Counted from the stretch's first letter, positions 36,035-45,021 are shown. The stretch is DNA of 64,000 bases from an uncultured Mucispirillum sp. (GCA_944324495.1 CALUWN010000002.1:124001-188000); one strand, 5' to 3'. A program made the numbers and translations. Notes: generated from the sequence alone by a model not told the origin.

Positions 36035-36746
36035 TGTTTTTGCAACTACATATGAAGAATTAAATATGTATGAAGTGAAAATAGAGAATAACCTTTCAAA
36101 AATTATTACAACAATGACAGTTATGGCAGAAGATGAACAGCAGGCAAGGGAAAATGTATCTCTTAATGGCTGGAGCGTAATTGGCGTTAGGCTTTTAAAA
36201 GAAAGAGTGAAAGAAACATATTCATTAAATACTGATTTGGTATCAACGACTATTCCAAACGATATTGATTTAGAAGGGAAAATCAATATACCAGCAGCAG
36301 AAAATAAGCCAGCTAAAAAAGAAAACAATATAGCAGTATCAAAAGATGCAGGCAATAAAAATGTAGCAGATAATTTAGAGCTTTTACCAACATCTAATGA
36401 GCTTGAATTAATATTAACAATACATTTTGGGCTAGGTAATGTATCACCTGTTTTTGATGATAATATATCAAAAATATTTGAAAACCTGCCAAAGGATAGA
36501 GATTATGTACTTTTTGGTAATGCGGATGATGTGCGTGTTGGTAAAAATGCAACATATGGCAGCAATTACGAACTTTCATACCTGCGGGCAGAACATATCA
36601 AAAAACTTCTAATTGAAAAAGGGTATAATGCCGATAAGATAAGAACAGTGGGGCTGGGTACAAGATACCCACTTGAAAAAACTGGTAAAAAAGGCAGTTT
36701 CAAAAATAGAAGAGTAGAGATATATGGATTCAGAACGCAAGGCTAG
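35952..36746 (+). CDS. OmpA-like peptidoglycan-binding protein
   Basis: 264 residues: a signal peptide (TTG start with AAAGGA 8 bp upstream, then KKIIVMLLFTTLFLAI), a variable middle, and a C-terminal OmpA domain from about 150. The domain has FGLGNVSPVF, LFGNADDVRVGKNA, LSYLRAEHIKKLLIEKG, TVGLGTRYP and a closing NRRVEIYG, in which the DAP-contacting Asp and Arg are placed as in Pal/MotB domains. It may tie the cell wall to the chemosensory or flagellar apparatus. It overlaps its neighbours by 83 and 23 bp. Confidence 0.8.
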   Translation: MKKIIVMLLFTTLFLAISPKSHIIGGDNVFATTYEELNMYEVKIENNLSKIITTMTVMAEDEQQARENVSLNGWSVIGVRLLKERVKETYSLNTDLVSTTIPNDIDLEGKINIPAAENKPAKKENNIAVSKDAGNKNVADNLELLPTSNELELILTIHFGLGNVSPVFDDNISKIFENLPKDRDYVLFGNADDVRVGKNATYGSNYELSYLRAEHIKKLLIEKGYNADKIRTVGLGTRYPLEKTGKKGSFKNRRVEIYGFRTQG

Positions 36747-37698
36747 ATACGAACAGCTTTATAACATTAAACTTACAGAATTTTATAATTTTGTTAGTGA
36801 AGTTATGGGCGATTTCAATTACTCACTTCATAGAACAGTAAAAGATATAGAAAACAAAAGGCGTATTGAAATATGGGCTTATCAGAGCAGGGAGGACCAG
36901 TCTGCAGTTGTGTGGATTGAAGTAGTAAAGCCCGGTGAAGTTTTAGACCCATATATTACAACTGACGTTCTCCGCACAATGAATGATGAAAATGTTACTC
37001 GTCTTTTCTTTTTTACAAATGGTCAAATGGGGCCTGAAGAAAAAGAAGTATTAGAAGGTTCAAATCACTTTGTTTTTGGAACAGATGAAATAGTTGAAAC
37101 ATTAATAGCCATAGATATGAAGCGTTCTATCAAGGTGGTAAGAAAACGTAAAAAAGTTCAAGTGCCTTCTGCTATGGTATTAATTAAAAATTTCTTAAAG
37201 GCAAATAGAGTAACAAGAAGGGAAATAAAATTAAAAACAAGTGCTGTGCCTGAGCTTGCAGGTCAGTATTACAAGCTTATAAGACGAGTATTAAACGAAA
37301 TAGATAAAATACCAGATATTAATGATATACCAGCACAATCAAGGGAAAGGCTTAAAAAAATACAGTATGATTTACTGCCAGAGCTTTTAAAAACACCTTA
37401 TTATACTTTTACATATCAATTTGCATACCTAAGAAATGCACTTTTTTCACTGATAGAATATACTATTGTGTATATTGGTAATGTAATTGAGTATGAATCA
37501 GAAGATGATTTGAAAAAAAACAGGGAAGTTATTGAAGAAATAATGAGTAAGCTTGACAGTGTAGATGACCAGATAGCAAATTATAAATCGGATTTAATGT
37601 TTTCATCAGAAAAAATAGCATTGAAACTGATTATGTTTGCAGGGTTATTTAGCGTTATAGCACTTTTTATATTAATAGTATTAAAGTTTACACGATAA
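36724..37698 (+). CDS. Tail-anchored protein with nuclease-fold-like N-domain
   Basis: 324 residues, family not recognised. Residues about 25-125 read as alternating strands and helices (RRIEIWAYQSREDQSAVVWI, a TRLFFFTNGQMGPEEKEVLE stretch, then TDEIVETLIAID) in the order of an Mrr-type restriction-endonuclease fold. The catalytic D...(E/Q)xK set is not convincingly present. A helical middle and a C-terminal membrane anchor (about 299-321) follow. It is last in the fliM-to-here run, overlapping the OmpA-like gene by 23 bp, so a structural role near the chemosensory array is likelier than DNA cleavage. Confidence 0.6.
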   Translation: MDSERKARYEQLYNIKLTEFYNFVSEVMGDFNYSLHRTVKDIENKRRIEIWAYQSREDQSAVVWIEVVKPGEVLDPYITTDVLRTMNDENVTRLFFFTNGQMGPEEKEVLEGSNHFVFGTDEIVETLIAIDMKRSIKVVRKRKKVQVPSAMVLIKNFLKANRVTRREIKLKTSAVPELAGQYYKLIRRVLNEIDKIPDINDIPAQSRERLKKIQYDLLPELLKTPYYTFTYQFAYLRNALFSLIEYTIVYIGNVIEYESEDDLKKNREVIEEIMSKLDSVDDQIANYKSDLMFSSEKIALKLIMFAGLFSVIALFILIVLKFTR

Positions 37699-37716
37699 TA
37701 ATTCTGGATATTAAAG

Positions 37717-37731
37717 GGGGTATTAATTATA
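37717..37731 (+). terminator. Possible weak hairpin after the fliM operon
   Basis: GGTAT, loop TAATT, ATACC (with partial extension on both sides), 18 bp after the stop and followed by an AT-rich, not strictly T-rich, stretch. Confidence 0.25.
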
Positions 37732-37902
37732 CCTCAAAATTTATTAACTAAAGAAAAAAAGTTTATAAAAAGATAAGATGATAATGGCAGTAAATCCTAC
37801 AAAAATAATACAAAAAAAATCTTATCTCTTGTAAAATAAAAATCTTTTTAGTATAATTGATATAATTGAGATGTAGTAATACTTGTATATAAAGTGGGAG
37901 CT

Positions 37903-39507
37903 ATGGATTCTAACACATTAAACAGGCTTTTTGATGGCATTGATTCATATATTATTACAGTAGATAATGATTTTAATATAAAATTTGCCAATGGAAAAAT
38001 ATCCTTAATTTCAGGAACTCATCCTGATGAAATGCTCAATAAAAAATGCTATAATGTTATACATGGTTATTTAAAGCCATGTAAAGGCTGTCCTATTGCA
38101 GAGAAAAAAGATTTTAAAGGTACAGAAACATTAATTAAAGATGTAGTTACATACAAAGGAAACAGGCTTTTTGTAAAAGCATCTTTTACGCGTATTGCAG
38201 AAAATCTGTATGTATCATCATTTATAGATATTACAGATATTGAGCAGGCTCGTTTAGACCTTACACACTTTCATAAAGAATCAAAGGCTAATAATTTCAG
38301 GCTTATTCACGAACGGAATACAAAAGATGCAGAAGTGCATTTTCTTTCCCGTGCAATAGATACTATGGCTCAAGGCATAATGATAGTTGATGAAGATTAT
38401 AATATTAAGACTATTAATAAAATGCTGCGAGATACTTCAAAAATCGGCAAGCAGGATATTAATAAAATCAAATGTTATAATGTATATGGCTATGAAGAGC
38501 CTTGTAAAGACTGCCCTTTTAAAACTGATGCTCAAAAATCACTTAGGCAGATGCATGATAAACATATGACAATTATGTTTTCTAAATTTGACAGATATAT
38601 GGTGGAAAGTTTAAGGGATACCACAAGAGAGATAAAGTTAATTGATGATATAAGAGAATCTCAAGAAGAGATTAGGGAAAAGCAAAGGCAGATGTCTATA
38701 TTAAATGCAGACCTTCTGCGTATGAATGAAAAATTAAAAGCTGTACAGGCTGTTATAGAAGATGAATTAAAGCAGGTTGGCCACATTCAAGAAAGTTTAC
38801 TGCCAGAGCATTTACCTGTAGTAGACGGCTATGGGTTTGCAGCTACATATATACCTGCTGAGCAGGCAGGCGGTGACTATTACGATACAATCCAGATGAG
38901 TAACAATTACTGGGGTTTTGTAGTGGCAGACGTTTCAGGTCACGGTACACCTGCTGCTGTTATTATGGCAATTACAAGAGCAATTATGCGAAGCTATACT
39001 TTTGATGTAATTTCAGCTTCAGATGCATTGACTATGGTTAATGATATTTTATGTGATAATATACATACAAAAGATTTTGTTACAATGTTTTATGCAGTAT
39101 TAAACACCCATAATGGAACATTTAATTTAGCTTCAGCTGGGCACAACCCTGTATTATTTTTTGATTCATCAGAATTTATTGTTAAAAAAATTACAGCTTC
39201 AGGGATGTTTTTAGGTACATTTGAAGGGCTTACATTTGAAGAAAAGAAATGGTCTATTGATAGTGGTGACATATTTTTTATGTACACTGATGGGTTAGTG
39301 GAAGCTATGAATTCATCTCGTGAGCAGTATGGTTATGACAGGCTTGTATCAAAACTTATGATGTTTAGTGATTATCCTGCTGATAGGCTTATAAAAGAGA
39401 TTATGGAAGATGTGAAAGATTTTACAGCTGGGGCACCTTTTGAAGATGATATTACAATACTTGTAATTAAAAGAGATAAGGAAGATAAAGAAAAAGAAAA
39501 AAAATAA
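37903..39507 (+). CDS. PAS-PAS-PP2C (SpoIIE/RsbU-type) serine phosphatase
   Basis: 534 residues. Two PAS domains (about 5-120 and 150-235) each carry a Cys-rich loop: KCYNVIHGYLKPCKGCP and KCYNVYGYEEPCKDCP. A coiled coil (about 245-300) leads into a PP2C SpoIIE domain with QAGGDYYDT, VADVSGHGTPAA, ASAGHNPVL, YTDGLVEA and FEDDITILVIK, so the metal-binding Asps are intact. Such enzymes dephosphorylate STAS anti-anti-sigma proteins; one is encoded next door. The Cys loops could sense redox or bind a metal. The ATG after GGGAG is chosen over a GTG three codons earlier. Confidence 0.9.
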   Translation: MDSNTLNRLFDGIDSYIITVDNDFNIKFANGKISLISGTHPDEMLNKKCYNVIHGYLKPCKGCPIAEKKDFKGTETLIKDVVTYKGNRLFVKASFTRIAENLYVSSFIDITDIEQARLDLTHFHKESKANNFRLIHERNTKDAEVHFLSRAIDTMAQGIMIVDEDYNIKTINKMLRDTSKIGKQDINKIKCYNVYGYEEPCKDCPFKTDAQKSLRQMHDKHMTIMFSKFDRYMVESLRDTTREIKLIDDIRESQEEIREKQRQMSILNADLLRMNEKLKAVQAVIEDELKQVGHIQESLLPEHLPVVDGYGFAATYIPAEQAGGDYYDTIQMSNNYWGFVVADVSGHGTPAAVIMAITRAIMRSYTFDVISASDALTMVNDILCDNIHTKDFVTMFYAVLNTHNGTFNLASAGHNPVLFFDSSEFIVKKITASGMFLGTFEGLTFEEKKWSIDSGDIFFMYTDGLVEAMNSSREQYGYDRLVSKLMMFSDYPADRLIKEIMEDVKDFTAGAPFEDDITILVIKRDKEDKEKEKK

Positions 39508-39546
39508 TATATACAAATATTATTAATAACATTATGGAGGCATAAT

Positions 39547-39864
39547 ATGAACATTAAATCAGCAAATGGAAAAAGCGTAGCTTATCTTGAAGGGGAGATA
39601 AACGCAGAAACTGGGGCGGCTGTTAAAGCTGAAATCAATGCATTATTAGATAAAGGTGGTGCAGTTGTTTTATCTTTTAAAAGCGTAGTATATATGAACT
39701 CATCTGGTTTAAGAGAAATCATTGACCTTTTTAAAACAGCAAATAAAAATAAAAAAGAAGTATCACTTTGTGATATGAATTCTGATATAAGAGAAATGTT
39801 CTCTTTTACAGGGCTTGATAAAGTATTTAAAATATATGATACAGAAGCTCAAGCATTAGGATAA
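39547..39864 (+). CDS. STAS anti-sigma-factor antagonist
   Basis: A 105-residue SpoIIAA/RsbV-type protein. VYMNSSGLREI carries the Ser that is phosphorylated by an anti-sigma kinase and dephosphorylated by PP2C enzymes. GGAGG precedes the ATG. It sits between its likely phosphatase and a STAS/HEAT protein. No RsbW-type kinase is visible in the window. Confidence 0.92.
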   Translation: MNIKSANGKSVAYLEGEINAETGAAVKAEINALLDKGGAVVLSFKSVVYMNSSGLREIIDLFKTANKNKKEVSLCDMNSDIREMFSFTGLDKVFKIYDTEAQALG

Positions 39865-39868
39865 GGAT

Positions 39869-41287
39869 ATGGGTGATTTAAAATACGAAATAAAAAATGG
39901 AATATTAAAAGCACATATCAACCCAGAAAATGATTTAGCAGATATTCAAGAAGTATTAAAAGTTGTAGAATCCCACAGTGAAGTTGTTTTAATTGGGATA
40001 GATATGTATAAATGCTCCTATATTCAAAGCAGATTTTTAGCAGGGCTTGTGGCAGTAAAAAAACTTGCTATGGTTAGAAAAATAACTATAGAGCTTTTAA
40101 ATATAAGCGACCAGATTGCTCAAGTATTACAGTCTACAAACCTTCAAAAACTGTTTGTTATTAGGGATGATTATTCATCATACCCACTTGATGCATTATG
40201 CGAAAAATTTTATGATACAGAAAAAGCTGGAATTGTATCAGAGTATTTATCAGCAAACTATGATGATGATATAAAAAATAAATTAATAGAAATCATCAAC
40301 GGTGGTAACCCAATACTTGTGGAATATGCTTTATTAACAATGGGAAGAGCTCAAGATTACGATAATATTGAGATATACCGTAAAGCCTTAGAAGCAAGTG
40401 AAGCAAGTGTTAAGGCTGCTGCTATATTAGTGCTTGGCTGGGTTGGTGATACTCACTCTAAAGATAAACTGTACTCATACCTTACAAGTAAAGAAATAAA
40501 TGTGCCAGAATCGGCTGCGGCATCTATTGCACTGCTTTCAGATGATACAGATTCTGAAAAGCTGGCAAAATATTTGCGTGATGAAGATACAAGAATAAGG
40601 ATAGTTGCCATATATGCGCTTTCTCTTATTAATGATGAAAAAGCATTTGAATATCTTGCTGAAGCATTAAAATATGAGAAGGAAGAACAGGTAAGAATTC
40701 AGCTTGCTAAAAAAATAGCACTTTTTAGAGATAAACGTGCAGGTACAATATTATTAGAGCTTTTAGATGATGGTTCTATACCTTTAAGGGAGGCAGCAGC
40801 TTCAGGTCTTTCTCGCAGAGGAACTGGTGAGTTTACTGACAAACTTTTAGAAAAAGTATGTGATAATGATAACTGGGTTGGCTTTTTTGCTGCAAAATCT
40901 TTAGCTGGTATTGAAGATGAAAACGTTATTAAAAAACTGGAAAGCTTTTATGATAAAGTGGAGCAGAACGTTAAACTTGCAATTGTAGAAGTGCTTGGTA
41001 AATGTCAAGGTGTAGATGCAGCATTTCTTTTATCTAAAATAAATGATGAAAACGAGGATATAAGAAAAGAGGCTTTAAACTCACTTAATTTAAGGCACGG
41101 ACCAGTTGCACTTACTGCTGCTATGAAATTATACAATACAGACAGCAGCTGGCTTGTAAGGTATAAAGCAGTAAATATTATACTTGAACAAAAGCCTGTA
41201 GGTTATGATACTCTTTTAAGAGCAAGACTTAAAGATGAAACAAATAAGTATATCCTTGAGCATATAATAGGCGAAATTGGAGAATAG
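39869..41287 (+). CDS. STAS-like domain fused to HEAT repeats
   Basis: 472 residues. Residues 1-105 follow the STAS fold, with IGIDMYKCSYIQSRFLAGLV where a phosphorylatable Ser would normally be in an SSG motif; here it is SRF, so the domain is likely non-phosphorylatable. Residues about 120-470 are some ten HEAT/PBS-lyase-type repeats (AAAILVLGWVGD, AVYAL-like helices, LREAAASGLSRRG). It starts 4 bp after the STAS gene and ends 5 bp before cheR. A scaffold linking partner switching to receptor methylation is possible. Confidence 0.8.
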   Translation: MGDLKYEIKNGILKAHINPENDLADIQEVLKVVESHSEVVLIGIDMYKCSYIQSRFLAGLVAVKKLAMVRKITIELLNISDQIAQVLQSTNLQKLFVIRDDYSSYPLDALCEKFYDTEKAGIVSEYLSANYDDDIKNKLIEIINGGNPILVEYALLTMGRAQDYDNIEIYRKALEASEASVKAAAILVLGWVGDTHSKDKLYSYLTSKEINVPESAAASIALLSDDTDSEKLAKYLRDEDTRIRIVAIYALSLINDEKAFEYLAEALKYEKEEQVRIQLAKKIALFRDKRAGTILLELLDDGSIPLREAAASGLSRRGTGEFTDKLLEKVCDNDNWVGFFAAKSLAGIEDENVIKKLESFYDKVEQNVKLAIVEVLGKCQGVDAAFLLSKINDENEDIRKEALNSLNLRHGPVALTAAMKLYNTDSSWLVRYKAVNIILEQKPVGYDTLLRARLKDETNKYILEHIIGEIGE

Positions 41288-41292
41288 GTGTT

Positions 41293-42120
41293 ATGCTTTT
41301 AAATTCAATAAAAATAAATGACCAAGAGTTTGTTGAGCTAAAGGATATAATTTACCAAAATTCTGGTATAATGTTTGCGGAGAATAAAAAGTATCTGCTT
41401 GAAAACAGGTTATCTAAAAGGCTTAATGATTTAAACTTTACATCATTTAAAGACTACATATATTATTTAAAATATGACATTAAAAAAAGGCAGGAGCTTG
41501 ATACATTAATCAACCTTGTAACAATTAATGAAACATATTTTTTAAGGGAGCGTGGTCAGCTTGACTATTTAGTTTCAAATATTGTGCCTGATTTAATTAA
41601 GGCAGGCAAAAGAAGCATTAAAATATGGTCAGCACCGTGTTCTACAGGTGAAGAACCGTACTCTATATCAATCCTTTTAAAAGATGCTGGTCTTTTTGAT
41701 AAAGCATCTATTGAGATTATTGCAACAGATATTAACTCTGAAGTGGTAGCTCTTGCAAAAAAAGGCGAGTACAGGCAGGCATCATTTAGGGGTGTACCTG
41801 CTGATTTTATGAGAAATTTTGACATGCAGGGTCAAAGTTATTTTATAAAAGAAGAAATAAAAAGGCACGTTCGTTTTAATACTGGTAACATTACAATCCC
41901 TTCAATTACAGCAATGATAGGAAAAGTAGATGTTATTTTCTGCCGTAACGTACTTATTTATTTTGATATGGACGGAAAACAACGTACCATTAAAAACTTT
42001 CATAATATGCTTACAGATCCAGGTTATTTATGCCTTGGTCACTCAGAAACATTAAACAAAATCTCAGAAGATTTTGTTATGAAAAACGCAGGAACGTGTA
42101 TCATATATATGAAAAAATAA
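41293..42120 (+). CDS. cheR: Chemoreceptor methyltransferase CheR
   Basis: Methylates receptor glutamates with S-adenosylmethionine, opposing CheB. 275 residues. The N-terminal helical domain contains ENRLSKRLNDLN. VTINETYFLRE and KIWSAPCSTGEEPYSISIL form the AdoMet pocket, with IEIIATDIN and VIFCRNVLIYFD following. It closes the phosphatase/STAS/HEAT block, ahead of a strong terminator. Confidence 0.96.
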   Translation: MLLNSIKINDQEFVELKDIIYQNSGIMFAENKKYLLENRLSKRLNDLNFTSFKDYIYYLKYDIKKRQELDTLINLVTINETYFLRERGQLDYLVSNIVPDLIKAGKRSIKIWSAPCSTGEEPYSISILLKDAGLFDKASIEIIATDINSEVVALAKKGEYRQASFRGVPADFMRNFDMQGQSYFIKEEIKRHVRFNTGNITIPSITAMIGKVDVIFCRNVLIYFDMDGKQRTIKNFHNMLTDPGYLCLGHSETLNKISEDFVMKNAGTCIIYMKK

Positions 42121-42128
42121 TATAAAAT

Positions 42129-42164
42129 AAAGCCCAGCGGGTAAAAACTCACTGGGCTTTTTTT
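42129..42164 (+). terminator. Strong terminator after cheR
   Basis: A 9-bp perfect stem AAAGCCCAG / CTGGGCTTT, extended by a few inner pairs, with seven Ts. Confidence 0.92.
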
Positions 42165-42194
42165 GTGTTTTGAAAATGTATTAATGTAAACATC

Positions 42195-42223
42195 TTGATA
42201 TTTCAATAAAATTCAATTATATT
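42195..42223 (+). promoter_or_regulatory. Putative sigma-70 promoter of the 42283-44981 genes
   Basis: TTGATA (42195-42200) and TATATT (42218-42223) with 17-bp spacing. Confidence 0.45.
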
Positions 42224-42282
42224 TTAGTTATATAAGACTTAATATTATATGAGATACATCAATTACAATAAGGAGGTGTAAT

Positions 42283-42579
42283 ATGGCCACTCCCTATGAT
42301 ATATCTACAGTAGTATCAAGAAGTTATATACCTGAACAGCTGCAGGATAGTATGCAGAAAGGTCAGGAACAAAAAAACGCTATGTTTTTAGCAGAATTTC
42401 AAAAGGAATTTGAAAAGAAGCATCAGGAAGTTGGTAAAGCAATAAAAACAGAAAGTACTGGTGTTGCGGAAAAATCTATAAAATTAGAAGAAGAAAAAAA
42501 GAAAAAACAAAAAAGAAAACATCAGAACAAAAAAACAGCAGAGAAAAACACAGAGCACAGGATAGATATTCAGGCATAA
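42283..42579 (+). CDS. Small highly charged protein, flagellar-locus context
   Basis: 98 residues, not recognised. The first 60 residues are amphipathic helix. The C-terminal third is extremely Lys/Glu-rich with a KKKKQKRKHQNKK run. It has a strong AAGGAGGTG ribosome site. It is first of four genes packed within a few bases of each other, the others resembling PilZ, SwrB and FliK proteins, so an accessory motility role is plausible. Confidence 0.6.
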   Translation: MATPYDISTVVSRSYIPEQLQDSMQKGQEQKNAMFLAEFQKEFEKKHQEVGKAIKTESTGVAEKSIKLEEEKKKKQKRKHQNKKTAEKNTEHRIDIQA

Positions 42580-42580
42580 A

Positions 42581-43354
42581 ATGGGAAAACGAGTAAAATT
42601 ATCAGTTATTTATAGAGAAGACATAAAAGCAGTTTATGGAAGTATAGTTGAAAGTGATGAAATAAAAATAGAATTTGAAAATACAGCAGTTTTTGAAAAC
42701 TATGATTTAATAATATACCCTTGTATAAAAGATGATAAAAGAGAGATTTTCATTTTACAAGTCAAAAATATAAGTGAAAATGTAGTAGAATTTATAGTAT
42801 CAAATAATGTTACAGATATATTTTTCAAAAACCATTATGTTGAATTTTTCCATGATTTTACAATTAAGGAGTTCCAAGAAAACGAAAAAGAAAAATATAA
42901 TAAAATGGTTACTTCATTAAATATTTCTGAGTTAAATTCCACTGCCAGCAGGTTAAAAGAAGTATATTCAAGAGATGATGTGGAAAACAGGGAACTTATT
43001 TCTTTTTTAATTGATATAAATGCGAAAATAGATGAAATATTATATATATTAAAACCAAAGGCAGAAATAGAGGGTGGCAGTAGTTTTAAATCTATAATGC
43101 TTGGTGAAGAAGGAATATTTTTTATAAGTGATAAAAATATTGATAAAGAAGAGATAATGATATATACAACCATAAGGGATAGTGGTGGTTTTTTCTCATT
43201 TGCTGCCATATGCCGAGTATATGAATTTATAAAATATGGTAATTACATTATATATAAAGCATTATTTAATAATTTAAATACAGATACGGAAGATAAAATT
43301 ATAAAATATATTTTCATACTTGAAAGAGAAATGTTAAAAGAGGCAACAAGGTAA
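42581..43354 (+). CDS. PilZ-like protein, 257 aa
   Basis: The N-terminal domain of about 95 residues is beta-rich. A central helix, NRELISFLIDINAKIDEILYIL, resembles the helical linker seen before PilZ domains in some delta-proteobacterial proteins. The C-terminal 90 residues (FKSIMLGEEGIFFISDK and onward) could be a PilZ variant. Neither RxxxR nor DxSxxG is intact, so c-di-GMP binding is doubtful. It starts 1 bp after the previous stop and overlaps the next ATG. Confidence 0.45.
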   Translation: MGKRVKLSVIYREDIKAVYGSIVESDEIKIEFENTAVFENYDLIIYPCIKDDKREIFILQVKNISENVVEFIVSNNVTDIFFKNHYVEFFHDFTIKEFQENEKEKYNKMVTSLNISELNSTASRLKEVYSRDDVENRELISFLIDINAKIDEILYILKPKAEIEGGSSFKSIMLGEEGIFFISDKNIDKEEIMIYTTIRDSGGFFSFAAICRVYEFIKYGNYIIYKALFNNLNTDTEDKIIKYIFILEREMLKEATR

Positions 43355-43950
43355 TGGGAAATACTTTAATAATACTGCTTGGTTATGTTATTACGTTTAT
43401 ATTAATATTAGTAATAATAAGTTTACTTTTAAGAATAAGAAAGATAGAAAGGAAGCTTATTAATTTTTCACCAACAGAAGCATATGCTATTATGGAAAAT
43501 ATGCATGAAATGGTATTAGAAAGCAGCCGTATTGCAGACAGCCTTGATGCAGCAATAAAGCAGAAAGAAGCAGTGCTTGAAGATTTATCAGACTTAGTAG
43601 ATGAAAAACTAAAACTTTATGAAAGAGCTGTGAAAAACAGTAAAGAGCAGGAGATAGTAAGTTTTAGAAAAGAAGAAATAAAAAGCCCATTAAAAAAAGA
43701 AGATGAATTTATCAGCAGTGAAAAGTTAATTAAGGAAAGCATAAATAAGCAACAGTTAAGTATGCCACAGCCTCAAGCAGCACCTGTTCAGACACCTAAA
43801 ACCACAAGTGATATGGATAGTAAAGGTGATAAAAAATCACGTATAATAGCAATGCATAAAGAAGGCAGGCAGGATATAGAAATAGCAAGGGAGCTTGGTA
43901 TTTCTGTTACAGAAGTGCAGCTTGCTTTAAGGCTTTTGCCTAAGGTATAG
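43354..43950 (+). CDS. SwrB-like membrane coiled-coil protein with C-terminal HTH
   Basis: 198 residues: one N-terminal membrane segment (5-26), a coiled coil (about 45-100), a low-complexity Pro/Gln region, and a C-terminal helix-turn-helix-like segment (IAMHKEGRQDIEIARELGIS, then VTEVQLALRLL). Single-pass proteins with this layout (DUF2802/DUF6115, including SwrB of Bacillus) occur in flagellar loci, where SwrB helps mature the export apparatus. Assignment rests on layout, not close similarity. Confidence 0.5.
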   Translation: MGNTLIILLGYVITFILILVIISLLLRIRKIERKLINFSPTEAYAIMENMHEMVLESSRIADSLDAAIKQKEAVLEDLSDLVDEKLKLYERAVKNSKEQEIVSFRKEEIKSPLKKEDEFISSEKLIKESINKQQLSMPQPQAAPVQTPKTTSDMDSKGDKKSRIIAMHKEGRQDIEIARELGISVTEVQLALRLLPKV

Positions 43951-43952
43951 AA

Positions 43953-44981
43953 ATGGATATGAAAATCTCTGCTTACAGGCAGAGTGTAAGAGAGACACCA
44001 TTAAAAGAAGGCGATATAGTAAACGCAGTAAATGTTAAGCATGGTAAAGACGGCAGCTACATTTTAACTATTAATGGAAAGAATGTAGAAGCAGTATCTA
44101 AAGATTTATTATTTAACCCACCATTAAGACTACAGGTTATAAAAACATCACCGCTTGAAGTAGAGCTTTTAAAGCAAAACAGTATGCAGCAGCTTCAGAT
44201 TGGTGATAAAGTAAATGTAAAATTAATATCCACACTAAACCAAGGCTATATGGTTGAAATAAACGGCAAGCCATATAACGCTTCATTTATAAATACACCT
44301 CAAGGCAGCAGGATAATAGCAGAAGTTATAAAAACAGATGGTATGCTTTTATTAAAAGATACAAATATTTCACCAAAACTTTTATCACTTTCTCTTATGG
44401 CGCGTGAAATATCATCATTTAATCAAAGAGAAATAATGCAGATATTAAAAGACTATGGTGCATTACAGTTACCTTCATTTCTAGCAGATGATATTAAGAA
44501 GTTTTTAAGAAATTCTGGTCAGTTTTTTGAAAACAAACTATCTAAAGGAGTAAGTATAGATAGTGACAGCAAGCTTGCAGCATATATTCAAGGCAATAAT
44601 ACAGCAGAAAACGCCATTACAAAATTACAAATAGCAAATGTATTAATGGGCAGCGATTTTTTTGCATTTTTTGAAAATGAGGAGCTTGATTTTAATGAGG
44701 GAGTAATGCGGTTTTCAAGAAATAATAAGGGCTCATACAGCTTATTTATAAAGATGAATTTTACAAAAATAGGCGAAACAATTATTAGCTTTATAAAACA
44801 TTATGAAAATACATATAATATAACGGTTAGGACAAAAATAAATATTTCAGCCGAATTATCAAGACTGCATATAAAAAACTGTAAAATATACTGGAAAGAA
44901 ATGCAGGAAAGAGATAAAGAATTTTTTATAATACAAAAAGATAACCTAAAAGAAATGCAGGGTTTTGAAATAATAGGGTAA
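43953..44981 (+). CDS. FliK-like flagellar protein (tentative)
   Basis: 342 residues. The N-terminal half has repeated small beta units (GDIVNAVNVKHGKDGSYILT, GDKVNVKLISTLNQGYMVEI). The C-terminal 90 residues (MRFSRNNKGSYSLFIKMNFT, then a KIGETIISFI stretch) resemble the last domain of hook-length proteins, where an LG.V.V.L strand pattern is found. The long disordered Gln/Ser-rich ruler typical of FliK is missing. An outer alternative is an unrelated flagellar accessory protein. Confidence 0.4.
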   Translation: MDMKISAYRQSVRETPLKEGDIVNAVNVKHGKDGSYILTINGKNVEAVSKDLLFNPPLRLQVIKTSPLEVELLKQNSMQQLQIGDKVNVKLISTLNQGYMVEINGKPYNASFINTPQGSRIIAEVIKTDGMLLLKDTNISPKLLSLSLMAREISSFNQREIMQILKDYGALQLPSFLADDIKKFLRNSGQFFENKLSKGVSIDSDSKLAAYIQGNNTAENAITKLQIANVLMGSDFFAFFENEELDFNEGVMRFSRNNKGSYSLFIKMNFTKIGETIISFIKHYENTYNITVRTKINISAELSRLHIKNCKIYWKEMQERDKEFFIIQKDNLKEMQGFEIIG

Positions 44982-45007
44982 AAAGCCACTATATTATAAG
45001 TGGCTTT
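44982..45007. terminator. Bidirectional terminator between convergent genes
   Basis: A 9-bp stem AAAGCCACT / AGTGGCTTT with an 8-base loop. On the minus strand it is followed by TTTTT, so it best serves the porin-like gene. It begins right at the plus-strand stop. Confidence 0.7.
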
Positions 45008-45021
45008 ATATATAAAAATTA

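Noticed and set aside
37714-37776. Ribosome-site-like AAAGGGGGT followed by an open frame of about 15 codons
   Set aside because: It has no ATG, GTG or TTG start, and the G-run is part of a small hairpin.
37771-37827. Inverted repeat AGATAAGAT...ATCTTATCT before the PAS-PP2C gene
   Set aside because: The arms are 39 bp apart in very AT-rich DNA with no promoter or T-run relation that would give it meaning.
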